Assembly (NCBI RefSeq): GCF_900215205.1 | Contig: NZ_OBDY01000013.1 | Span: forward strand, 84,357-116,379 | Length of the DNA: 32,023 bases | Direction: 5' to 3' | Source of the DNA: Paractinoplanes atraurantiacus | GTDB lineage: Bacteria; Actinomycetota; Actinomycetes; Mycobacteriales; Micromonosporaceae | Shown: piece by piece, positions 24,249 through 31,747 of the stretch | Layout of the letters: every line of letters starts with the position of its first letter | How positions within the stretch are numbered: position 1 is the stretch's first letter | Translations under genes and position numbers: made by a program | Notes under the pieces: generated by a model | Told to the model about the DNA's origin: nothing | The model's input: only the letters and a program-made list of their open reading frames with translations | Databases searched by the model: none

Positions 24249-24992
24249 ATGGGTGTTCAGGAAGTTGTCGACCGGGTGGTGGCCGCTACGCCGGAGGTCC
24301 GGTGGTCGATCTCGGTGCCGGGGCTGGCCGAGCATGAGGCCGGGCGGAAGCTGCGGACGGCCAGCATCGGCAAGCTGCTGCTGCTCATGGAGACGGCGCG
24401 GCGCTTCGAGACCGGTGAGCTCGACCCCGGTGAGCTGCTCCGGCGGGATCCGGCGCTCGCGGTGGCCGACTCGGGCCTCTGGCATCTGCTGGCCGTGGAG
24501 GCGCTGCCCGCGGCCGACGTGGCGGCGCTGATCGCCGCGGTCAGCGACAACTACGCCACCAACGTGCTGCTCCAGCGGATCGGCCTGGACACCATCGACG
24601 GGTTGAACTTCCAACAAACGGCACTGCTTGATTTCGTACGCAACAAGCGCGAACCCCACCACCCGCCCACCCTTTCGACGGGGTCCGCCGGGGAGCTGGC
24701 CGCTCTCATGCAGCGCGTAGCCACTGGTGAAACCGGCGTCGAGCGGCGGATGCGGGCCTGGCTGGGCACCAACACCGACCTGTCGATGGTGGCGAGCGCC
24801 TGGCACGCCGACCCGCTGTGGCACCCCACCGAGTTCGGCAACAAGACCGGCACGGACGACGGGATCCGGGCCGACGTCGGCTTCAGAGCAGAGCAGCCGT
24901 ACGCCGTACTGACCAACTGGGATCCCGCCCAGGGTGACCGGACCGCCGAGGTCCTGGCCGGCATGCGGGAGATCGGCGCCGTCCTCCGGTGA
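24249..24992 (+). CDS. Cytosolic serine hydrolase of the class A beta-lactamase fold
   Basis: 247 residues with the three active-site motifs of the penicillin-binding/beta-lactamase superfamily: SxxK as Ser39-Ile-Gly-Lys42, SDN at 99-101, and KTG at 199-201 (NKTGTDDGIRADVG). There is no signal peptide, so it appears to act inside the cell, unlike true beta-lactamases. The omega-loop Glu of class A enzymes is not obvious around residues 140-160. It may be an esterase or amidase acting on a cytosolic substrate, or a relic. The start is supported by TAAGGT 6 nt upstream. The 155 bp after it contain palindromes and a terminator. Confidence 0.82.
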   Translation: MGVQEVVDRVVAATPEVRWSISVPGLAEHEAGRKLRTASIGKLLLLMETARRFETGELDPGELLRRDPALAVADSGLWHLLAVEALPAADVAALIAAVSDNYATNVLLQRIGLDTIDGLNFQQTALLDFVRNKREPHHPPTLSTGSAGELAALMQRVATGETGVERRMRAWLGTNTDLSMVASAWHADPLWHPTEFGNKTGTDDGIRADVGFRAEQPYAVLTNWDPAQGDRTAEVLAGMREIGAVLR

Positions 24993-25008
24993 GGTGGCAG
25001 ATGTTGGA

Positions 25009-25022
25009 CAGAACCGGTTCTG
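25009..25022. repeat. Perfect 14-bp palindrome
   Basis: CAGAACCGGTTCTG lies 17 bp after the stop of the serine hydrolase gene, between convergent genes. It could be a loopless part of a terminator or a protein-binding site. The GAAC arms are 2 bp apart, not 4, so it is not an actinobacterial LexA box. Confidence 0.5.
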
Positions 25023-25073
25023 GCCGATAGGACAGTGGCGAAGCCCGTTGATCAAGGCAGAATGACAAGTGGG

Positions 25074-25105
25074 ATGGGTGTCTTTCCCCGCCAGGAGACA
25101 TCCAT
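25074..25105 (+). terminator. Hairpin after the serine hydrolase gene
   Basis: ATGGGTGTCT (25074-25083) can pair with AGACATCCAT (25096-25105), including one G-U pair, around a 12-nt loop. In the forward transcript it is followed by GAAAA, not a U tract. Placement after the forward gene suggests a termination role. Confidence 0.4.
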
Positions 25106-25109
25106 GAAA

Positions 25110-25135
25110 ATGGGCCCGGATCGCTCCGGGCCCAT
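25110..25135 (-). terminator. Strong hairpin terminator of the beta-helix protein gene
   Basis: ATGGGCCCGGA (25110-25120) pairs perfectly with TCCGGGCCCAT (25125-25135) around a tetraloop. On the reverse strand the stem is followed by a short T run. It starts 12 nt after the stop of the reverse-strand gene. This is the most classical intrinsic terminator in the window. Confidence 0.85.
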
Positions 25136-25147
25136 CCCTTTAACAGA

Positions 25148-26986
25148 TCACGGCGCCGGGTACTCGTTGATGTAGACCGGCACACCGATCTTGGTCGTGT
25201 CCGCCGCCTCGCCCACGCCGTTGACGACGTGGTCGATCGTGCCGGCGGCCAGGTTGACCGTCATGATGTGGTGCAGTTTCACGCCGGGACGGTTCGGTAC
25301 CTCGAAGCCGTTCTCGGTGTGGATCGACGGGTTGTTCTGGTTGAAGACGTACACGCCACCGCCGTACAGCGTGTGGTTGCGCACCTTGTCACCCACCTTG
25401 TAACCCGCGTAGCCCTCGACCTTTCCGTTCATCCAGTCGGCCTGCGTCGGCGGGTCGTACGGAAGCTCGTTCTGGTAGAGGACCGTGGTGCCCTTCTCGC
25501 CGTTCCAGACGGTGTTGTACTTCTGGAAGTGCTCGACGAACAGGCCCGTCGCCACGACGTTGTCGCCGTTGATGATCGCGCCGTAGCGGCCGGTGTTGGT
25601 GTTCCATCGCTCGGTGTCGCCCGAGAAACCCTCGACGCCGTGGTCGGCGCGCCACACCCAGGTGTGGTCGATGAGCACGTTGTCGCTGTTGACCTCGAGC
25701 GCCGTGTCGGTCTTGCCGATGTGCGGGCCGCCCACCCGGAAGTAGACGTCGCTCAGGGTCGTCGGGTTGCTCGGCGAGCTGATCTTCAGGCCGTGCTTGT
25801 CGCCGACCTGGAGCAGCGTCTTCGACTCCTTGGTACCGGCGTCGATGGTGACACCGGCGACGATCACGCCGGGCACGTCGGCGACCTTCAGCGGCGTGGC
25901 GCCGTTGACGGCCGTCAGCGTGGCGTGGCCGATGCCGAGCACGACCTGGTTGGGCCGCCGGACCTGGATGGTCTGGTCGACGTTGTAGACGCCCGGGGTG
26001 AGCAGCAGGTTCTTGCCCAGCAGGAGCTGCGCGTTGATCAGCCACTCGGGGTCGGACGGCTTGGCGACGAAGAAGTCGCTGAGCGGGATCGTCCGGCCCT
26101 CGGTCAGGTCAGCCGCCCACGACGTGCCGCTGGTGTTGCGGTGCGCCGACGGGACGCGGACGTTGTACTTGCCCTTGGCGTCGACGAACAGGTAGGGCTT
26201 CTCCCGGCTGAGCGGGTTCTTCTCCAGGGTGGTGTACGGCGGGTTCGGGAACGTCGCGTCGTCGGGCGCGCCCTCGACACCGGCGAACACCTGGTTCCAG
26301 ACGGCGTTCGACCACTGGCCGACGCTGCTGTTGCGGGTGAGCCACTGCTGCTGCGAGCCGTTGGTGACGTTGCCGAACTTCGAGTCGGCGATGAAGCCGC
26401 CGCTCGCGTACTGAGGACCGGCGGTGCAGTAGTCCATCAGCGTGAAGCCGCCGTCGACCTGGAGCCGGCGCATCGAGACGGCCTGGGAGACCGCCCAGAA
26501 GTTCGCGCCGGCCCGGCAGCCGTCCTGGCCGGCCCCGTTGACCTTGATGGACAGGTTGGACAGCGTCCGCCAGAAGTTGACCAGGGCCAGGCAGTTGCTG
26601 GTGCCACCGTCGGCCAGGCAGCGGTTGTAGACCTCCACCTTGCCGTTGATGACGACGTCGGACGGGGACGCGCCGAGGCCGGAGACCTCGGTGTAGTAGC
26701 CCACCTTGATCTGCAGCGGGTGCTCGTCGGTGCCGTACGTGCCCGGCTTGAACAGGAACGCGTACCGCTGCGTGCCCATCTCGTTGTCGACCTGCTGGGC
26801 GTGTGCGGCGTCGAGCTTGGCCTGGATCTCGGCGATCGGCGTGCTGGGGTCGAAGATCGTAACGTTGGCGCCGAGCGACGGAGCGCTCTTGGTTGCCGTG
26901 GAGGGTGAAGCTGAGGCAGAGGTGCCGGTGAGCGAGGCCGCGGTGACCACGGTCAGCCCGACGGCGAACAGACGCCTAAGGCGCAT
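25148..26986 (-). CDS. Secreted right-handed beta-helix protein (family often labelled adenylyl cyclase or coagulation factor 5/8)
   Basis: 612 residues. A signal peptide (RLRRLFAVGLTVV core, cleavage near residue 27 after SASA) exports it. The mature protein resembles a large actinobacterial family with a two-part pectate-lyase-like beta-helix: FDPSTPIAEIQAKLDAA, RYAFLFKPGTYG, YTEVSGLGASPSDVVING, QQQWLTRNSSVG, REKPYLFVD, LLLTPGVYNVDQTIQV, VWRADHGV, FVEHFQKYNTVWNGE and NELPYDPPTQADWMNG. Database labels such as adenylyl cyclase do not fit a secreted beta-helix; an extracellular polysaccharide-active role is more likely but unproven. ATG 26986 has GGAAGGA 8 nt upstream. A terminator hairpin follows the stop. 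It is divergent from the SARP-type regulator. Confidence 0.8.
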   Translation of the reverse strand: MRLRRLFAVGLTVVTAASLTGTSASASPSTATKSAPSLGANVTIFDPSTPIAEIQAKLDAAHAQQVDNEMGTQRYAFLFKPGTYGTDEHPLQIKVGYYTEVSGLGASPSDVVINGKVEVYNRCLADGGTSNCLALVNFWRTLSNLSIKVNGAGQDGCRAGANFWAVSQAVSMRRLQVDGGFTLMDYCTAGPQYASGGFIADSKFGNVTNGSQQQWLTRNSSVGQWSNAVWNQVFAGVEGAPDDATFPNPPYTTLEKNPLSREKPYLFVDAKGKYNVRVPSAHRNTSGTSWAADLTEGRTIPLSDFFVAKPSDPEWLINAQLLLGKNLLLTPGVYNVDQTIQVRRPNQVVLGIGHATLTAVNGATPLKVADVPGVIVAGVTIDAGTKESKTLLQVGDKHGLKISSPSNPTTLSDVYFRVGGPHIGKTDTALEVNSDNVLIDHTWVWRADHGVEGFSGDTERWNTNTGRYGAIINGDNVVATGLFVEHFQKYNTVWNGEKGTTVLYQNELPYDPPTQADWMNGKVEGYAGYKVGDKVRNHTLYGGGVYVFNQNNPSIHTENGFEVPNRPGVKLHHIMTVNLAAGTIDHVVNGVGEAADTTKIGVPVYINEYPAP

Positions 26987-27058
26987 GCGGTGGGTCCTTC
27001 CGTTAACGGGGAGGCAACAAACTGGATCACAGGAAGCAATAGACGCCCTGGCATGTCA

Positions 27059-27066
27059 AGGCATGC
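27059..27066. promoter_or_regulatory. Possible control region of the divergent beta-helix/SARP gap
   Basis: The 240-bp gap (26987-27226) holds GGCATG tcaa GGCATGCC near 27049-27066, a direct repeat whose second copy forms the palindrome GGCATGCC, and a GC-rich dyad around CCGGTACCGG near 27156. No consensus -35 is clear. These are candidate binding sites only. Confidence 0.3.
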
Positions 27067-27214
27067 CGATGCGTGAATCGCCAGCGATCGGACATCTCGC
27101 CGTGGTTCCGGATCCGTCCTTGCCCGAACGGTCATCGGAGAGGTCCTTTAGTCGCCGGTACCGGTTCCGGGATCGGTGTCGGAAAGTGGGATGCTGAGGG
27201 CCGAGGGGTCGCTC

Positions 27215-27220
27215 TACCGT
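27215..27220 (+). promoter_or_regulatory. -10 hexamer of a leaderless promoter
   Basis: TACCGT, with exactly 6 nt before the ATG at 27227. It fixes the start of the SARP regulator, whose family begins with the same MRFRLLGPLEV-type sequence. Confidence 0.55.
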
Positions 27221-27226
27221 GACCGC

Positions 27227-30200
27227 ATGCGCTTCCGCCTTCTCGGGCCGCTCGAGGTCCGGTCCGACGACGGGACGCCGATCGAGGTGGGCGGGGCCAA
27301 ACCGCGAGCCCTGCTGACGCTCCTGCTCAGCGAGGCCGGCCGGGTGGTCAGCATGGACCGCGTCGTGGTCACTCTCTGGGGCGACACTCCCCCTCCGGGA
27401 TCGGTCAACACCGTTCAGGCGTACGTCTCCCAGCTGCGCCGCCTGCTCGGCAAGGACCTCATCGCGACCCGCTCCCCCGGCTATCTCGCGCAGGTGGGCC
27501 ATGCGGAGCTTGATCTCGTACGGCTTCCCCAGCTCCTCGAGGCGGCGGCCCACGACGGCGACGCCCGGCTGCTGACCGAGGCCGTCGACCTGTGGCGCGG
27601 CGAGCCGCTGGCCGACCTGCCGGGCGACACGGTCGTCGCCGCCGAGCGGGCCCGGCTGACCGAGCTGCACCTGCTCGCCCGGCAACGGCGGGCCGCGGCG
27701 TGGAGCCGGAACGGCCGCGGCGGCGAGGCGGTGGCCGAGCTGGAACGCCTGGTGGCCGAGCACCCTCTGCGCGAGGGGCTCTGGGCCGCGCTGATCGAGG
27801 CGCTCTACGCGGCCGGGCGCCAGGGCGACGCGCTCGACGCGTACCAGAGATGTGCCCGGACCTTGGCCGACGAGCTCGGCATCGACCCCGGCCCGGAGTT
27901 GAAGGCTTTGGAGAAGGCCGTGCTGCGCCAGGAACTGCCGGCGCCGCGCGGACACACCCGGGCGGCCGACGAGCGGCCGCTGGTCGGGCGCGCTCACGAG
28001 CTGGCCCGCCTACGGGAAGTGCTGGGCGGGGTGACCCGGGGCAGCGGCGCCGTGATCGTCCTGGAGGGTGAGGCCGGCATCGGCAAGACCCGCCTGGCCG
28101 AGGCGGCCGCGTCGCTGGCCGGGGCGCAGGGCTGGCGTTCGGTGTGGAGCCGCTGCGCCGACGACGCCGGCGTGCCGCCGCTGTGGCCGTGGCTCCAGGT
28201 GCTGGAACGGCTCGGCGGCGGACCGTTGCACGCCGGTGACGACGCCGATCCCGACCAGTCGACGTTCGCGCTCTTCCACGAGCTGCGCCGCCGGCTCGCG
28301 GCCGCCGCGACGGCCACGCCGCTGCTGGTCGTCCTCGACGACGTGCAGGCCGCCGACACGACGTCGCTGGGGCTGCTCGCCCTGCTGTCGCGGCATCTCG
28401 ACGGCGTACGGCTGCTGGTGGTCCTGACCGTCCGGACCCTCGGTGAGGAACTTCCGCCGCCCGTGGTCGAGTGCCTGGCCGCGCTGGCCCGGGAGCCGCG
28501 CGCCCAGCGGTTGCAGCTGGCCGGTCTGACCGCGGCCGACATCCGGGAGCTGGGCGCCGGTGAACTGGCCGAGGCCGTGCACGAGCGCACCGACGGCAAC
28601 CCGTTCTTCGCCGGGGAGCTTCTCGAGCTGATCGCGGCCGAGGGCCGGGCCGACGTGCTGCCGCCGTCGGTGCGCGACGTGCTGAGCCGGCGCCTCGACC
28701 GGCTGCCCGCGGCCACCGTGGAGCTGCTGCGCCTGGCCGCCGTGATCGGCCGCGACGCCGACCTGGCCCTGCTGGAGGCCGCGTCCGGCGCCGACGCCGC
28801 GCACGTGATCACCCAGTTGGAGCCGGCCGTGACAAGCCGGGTGCTGAAAGCGTCACCGGCGGAGTGGCGGTGGCGCTTCAGCCACGCGCTGGTCCGGGAG
28901 ACGCTGCTGGCCGGGCTCAGCCGCATCGAGGCGGCCCGGCTGCACGCACGGGTCGCCGCGGCCCTGCGGGACAGCGGAGCCGAGGTCGACCGGCTCGCCC
29001 ACCACTACTTCCAGGCCGTTCCGGTGACAGGGGCCGGGCCCGCGCTGGAGTACGCGAAGCAGGCGGCCGGAGCCGCCCGTGACCAGCACGCGCACGCCGA
29101 GGCGGCCGGGCACACCCGGCGGGCGCTGTCGCTGTCCGGCGCCGACGCGGCCCTGCGCCACGAGCTGCTCGTGGCGCTCGGCGACGACCTGCTGCGGGCC
29201 GGTCTGCTCACCGAGGCCCAGGACGTGGTCGCCGAGGCCCTGACCGTGGCCCGGCGGCTCGGCGACCGGGAGCGGCTCGCGGCCGCGGCCAGCGTGTGGG
29301 GCGGGGTCACCCTGTGGAACTGGCGCGACTACGGCGTCGTCGACGAGGCGATGGTCGCCCTGCTGGAGGATCTGCTGGACGGGGCCTGCCCCCGCGACCG
29401 GGCGCGGCTGCTGGGCACGCTCGGGGTCGAGCTGGCGTACAGCGCCTCCGCCGGGGCCGGCCATGCCCAGCAGGCCGTCGAACTGGCCCGCACGCTGGAC
29501 GATCCGGTCCTGCTCGGGCGCACCCTGAACAACTACCTGATCGCCACCTGGGGCTCGCCGGACCGGCCCGCGCGGTGGCTGGCGGCCGTCGACGAGGCTC
29601 TCGCGTCTTCCGTTCCGGTCCGTACCCGGTTCTTCATGCTTCTGCACCGCGGCCCGCTCCGGCTGCACCTGGGCGACGCCGACGGGTTCGCGGCCGACCT
29701 GGCCGCGGCGACCCGGCTCGGCGCCCGCCTGACCGGCCCCGACGTACGGCCGCATCTGCTCTATCAGGAGACCGGCCGCCGCATGCTGAGCGGCGACTGG
29801 GAGACCGCGCAGGAGCTGTCGGCCCAGGCCTACGACCAGTACCGCCAGACCAGCATGTGGGGCGCCCAGTTCTGCCGCGCCCTGCACGACTTCACCTTCC
29901 GCCGCCACGAGGGCCGGCTCGGCGACGTCGTGGGCTCCCTCGTGGACATAGCGGAGGATCTCGGCATGCCGTTGATGCACGCGCTCGCGGTGGTCGCCGC
30001 CGCCGAGGCCGGCGACGTCTCCGAGGCCCGACGGCTGCGCCGTCGCTGGCCCGACGTGGTTCCGCTCGATTGGACCACTGACTCTCTTCTGGCCGTACGG
30101 GGGTGGAGCGCGCTCGCCCTCGACGAGGACCCGGCCGCGGCCCACGCGTCCCTGCTCCCCTACGAGGGACGGCAGATCGTCGTCGGCACCGCGGGCGCGT

Positions 30201-30265
30201 GCTGGGGTTCGTACGACCCGCTCCTCGAAGAATTGGCCGCAAGGATTCCGCAAGGCCGTTCTTAA
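27227..30265 (+). CDS. AfsR/SARP-family transcriptional regulator with ATPase and TPR-like domains
   Basis: 1012-residue cytoplasmic regulator. Residues 1-92 are an OmpR-like winged helix (RFRLLGPLEV, VSMDRVVVTLWGD). Residues 95-240 are the bacterial transcriptional activation domain (BTAD) with helical repeats. Residues about 250-560 are an AAA_16/NACHT-like ATPase: Walker A GEAGIGKT (281-288), Walker B LLVVLDDVQAAD, and RTDGNPFFAGELLELI. The C-terminal 400 residues are Ala/Leu-rich helical repeats of TPR type. Such large SARPs usually switch on adjacent secondary-metabolism or catabolic genes after ATP-dependent oligomerisation. The start at 27227 matches the family N-terminus and a TACCGT hexamer 6 nt upstream. 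The flavin oxidoreductase gene, 64 bp downstream, and the divergent beta-helix gene are plausible targets. Confidence 0.92.
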   Translation: MRFRLLGPLEVRSDDGTPIEVGGAKPRALLTLLLSEAGRVVSMDRVVVTLWGDTPPPGSVNTVQAYVSQLRRLLGKDLIATRSPGYLAQVGHAELDLVRLPQLLEAAAHDGDARLLTEAVDLWRGEPLADLPGDTVVAAERARLTELHLLARQRRAAAWSRNGRGGEAVAELERLVAEHPLREGLWAALIEALYAAGRQGDALDAYQRCARTLADELGIDPGPELKALEKAVLRQELPAPRGHTRAADERPLVGRAHELARLREVLGGVTRGSGAVIVLEGEAGIGKTRLAEAAASLAGAQGWRSVWSRCADDAGVPPLWPWLQVLERLGGGPLHAGDDADPDQSTFALFHELRRRLAAAATATPLLVVLDDVQAADTTSLGLLALLSRHLDGVRLLVVLTVRTLGEELPPPVVECLAALAREPRAQRLQLAGLTAADIRELGAGELAEAVHERTDGNPFFAGELLELIAAEGRADVLPPSVRDVLSRRLDRLPAATVELLRLAAVIGRDADLALLEAASGADAAHVITQLEPAVTSRVLKASPAEWRWRFSHALVRETLLAGLSRIEAARLHARVAAALRDSGAEVDRLAHHYFQAVPVTGAGPALEYAKQAAGAARDQHAHAEAAGHTRRALSLSGADAALRHELLVALGDDLLRAGLLTEAQDVVAEALTVARRLGDRERLAAAASVWGGVTLWNWRDYGVVDEAMVALLEDLLDGACPRDRARLLGTLGVELAYSASAGAGHAQQAVELARTLDDPVLLGRTLNNYLIATWGSPDRPARWLAAVDEALASSVPVRTRFFMLLHRGPLRLHLGDADGFAADLAAATRLGARLTGPDVRPHLLYQETGRRMLSGDWETAQELSAQAYDQYRQTSMWGAQFCRALHDFTFRRHEGRLGDVVGSLVDIAEDLGMPLMHALAVVAAAEAGDVSEARRLRRRWPDVVPLDWTTDSLLAVRGWSALALDEDPAAAHASLLPYEGRQIVVGTAGACWGSYDPLLEELAARIPQGRS

Positions 30266-30269
30266 GCGA

Positions 30270-30318
30270 ACCGCAAGCGGTCACCGGCACAGTCAGGGTG
30301 TCTTCACCGAAAACCCTG
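30270..30318 (+). promoter_or_regulatory. Leader region of the oxidoreductase gene with inverted and direct repeats
   Basis: ACCGCAAGCGGT (30270-30281) is an inverted repeat with a 2-bp centre. CAGGGT/ACCCTG (30294-30299 and 30313-30318) is a second one. TCACCG occurs at 30281 and 30304, 23 bp apart, loosely like the direct repeats bound by SARPs (usually multiples of 11 bp). These are candidates for binding by the adjacent regulator. Confidence 0.35.
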
Positions 30319-30329
30319 AAAGGACCACC

Positions 30330-31694
30330 ATGATCACCGTCGACGACCTGGCCCGCAGCCTTACCGGCACGGTCGCCTGGCCCGGCGAGCCGTTGTACGC
30401 CGCGCTGACCGCCGGCTTCAACGCCGCGATCACCGCCACGCCCGCCGCCGTCGTGGAGGCCCGCGACGCGCAGGACGTGGTCACCGCCGTCCGCTACGCC
30501 GCCTCCACCGGCCGCCCGATCGCCGTGCAGGCCACCGGCCACGGCCTGGCCGACACCCTGGACGGGGCGATCCTCGTGCACACCGGCCGCCTCGACGAGT
30601 GCGTGGTGCACCCCGACGGCTGGGCCCGGGTCGGCGCCGGCGTCCGCTGGCAGCAGGTGCTCGACGCGGCCGCCCCGCACGGCCTGGCCCCACTGTGCGG
30701 CTCGGCCCCCGGCGTCGGCGTGGTCGGCTACACCACCGGCGGCGGCCTCGGCCCGGTGGCCCGCACCTTCGGCTGGGCCTCCGACCGCGTACGAGCCATC
30801 GAAATCGTCACCGGCGACGGCGTCCTGCGCCGAGTCACCGCCACCGAGGAGCCCGACCTGTTCTGGGGTGTCCGCGGCGGCAAGGGCGCCCTGGGCATCG
30901 TCACCGCCCTCGAGTTCGACCTGGTCCCGTTGCCGACGCTCTACGCCGGCGCGCTGTACTTCGACGGCGCCGACGCCGACACGGTCCTGCACGCCTGGCG
31001 CTCGTGGACCTCATCGCTGCCGATCGAGGCCACCACGTCGCTCGCCTTCCTGCAACTCCCGCCCCTGCCCGGCGTCCCGCCGCCGCTGGCCGGCAAATTC
31101 ACGGTAGCGGTCCGCTTCGCCTGGACCGGCACCGACGCGGCCGGCGCCGACACACTGGCACCCATGCGAGCAGCGGCAACCCCGCTGATCGACACGGTGC
31201 GGACCATCCCGTACGCCGCCATCGGCTCAATCCACGCCGACCCCACGGACCCGATGCCGGTCCACGAGGCCACCGACCTGCTCCACAGCCTGCCCACCGA
31301 GGCCGCCGACGCCCTGCTGGCCGCGGCCGGCCCGTCATCGGGCTCCCCGCAGGTGATCGTCGAGCTGCGCCACCTGGGCGGCGCCCTGGCCTCCGCCCCC
31401 GACCATCCCAGCGCCCTGTGCCACCGAGACGCCGCCTTCACCCTGATCACCATCGGCGTCCTGGCCCCACCCATCGCCGAGGCGGTACCGGCCCACGCTG
31501 CACAAGTCCGCGCGGCCTTGTCCCCCTGGACCACCGGCGGCGCCCTGCCCAACCTGGGCGCTTCCACAGCCCCCGACCGCGCGGCCCGCTCCTACGACCC
31601 GCCCACCCTGGCCCGCCTGACCGAACTGGCCGAACGCTACGACCCCGCCAACGTCCTCCGAGCCGGCCAGGTCCCCCTCCGCGAAGCGGCCTGA
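30330..31694 (+). CDS. FAD-linked oxidoreductase, berberine bridge enzyme-like
   Basis: 454-residue PCMH-type flavoprotein oxidase. The FAD domain contains VVEARDAQDVVTAVRYA, RPIAVQATGHG with His71 as the likely 8-alpha covalent flavin attachment, GVVGYTTGGGLGP and DLFWGVRGGKGALGIVT. The C-terminal BBE segment ends RYDPANVLR. In bicovalent members a Cys sits where this protein has Ala126 (SAPGVG), so the flavin should be held by His alone. There is no signal peptide, so it is cytosolic. Substrates of the family range from sugars to antibiotic intermediates. GAAAGGA 5 nt before the ATG is a good ribosome site. It follows the SARP regulator by 64 bp in the same direction and ends at a strong terminator. 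Confidence 0.9.
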   Translation: MITVDDLARSLTGTVAWPGEPLYAALTAGFNAAITATPAAVVEARDAQDVVTAVRYAASTGRPIAVQATGHGLADTLDGAILVHTGRLDECVVHPDGWARVGAGVRWQQVLDAAAPHGLAPLCGSAPGVGVVGYTTGGGLGPVARTFGWASDRVRAIEIVTGDGVLRRVTATEEPDLFWGVRGGKGALGIVTALEFDLVPLPTLYAGALYFDGADADTVLHAWRSWTSSLPIEATTSLAFLQLPPLPGVPPPLAGKFTVAVRFAWTGTDAAGADTLAPMRAAATPLIDTVRTIPYAAIGSIHADPTDPMPVHEATDLLHSLPTEAADALLAAAGPSSGSPQVIVELRHLGGALASAPDHPSALCHRDAAFTLITIGVLAPPIAEAVPAHAAQVRAALSPWTTGGALPNLGASTAPDRAARSYDPPTLARLTELAERYDPANVLRAGQVPLREAA

Positions 31695-31698
31695 CCCC

Positions 31699-31741
31699 AC
31701 CGGTCCCGGGCAAACGGCTCTCCCGCGTGCCCGGGACCGGT
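31699..31741. terminator. Bidirectional hairpin terminator
   Basis: A perfect 14-bp stem, ACCGGTCCCGGGCA (31699-31712) with TGCCCGGGACCGGT (31728-31741), and a 15-nt loop. It fills the gap between the convergent oxidoreductase and repeat-protein genes. Confidence 0.88.
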
Positions 31742-31747
31742 CGCGGA

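Noticed and set aside
24249..24992. Antibiotic-resistance beta-lactamase
   Set aside because: No signal peptide and no clear omega-loop glutamate, so export and lactam hydrolysis are not supported.
25009..25022. LexA/SOS box
   Set aside because: GAAC and GTTC are separated by 2 bp, while actinobacterial LexA boxes need 4.
25229..26908. 559-codon forward open frame opposite the beta-helix gene
   Set aside because: Composition (Val/Asp/Arg/Gly) is that of an antisense shadow; the reverse strand has signal peptide, ribosome site and family motifs.
27227..31694. Secondary-metabolite biosynthetic gene cluster
   Set aside because: Only a SARP-type regulator and one oxidase are present; there is no synthase, tailoring set or exporter in the window.
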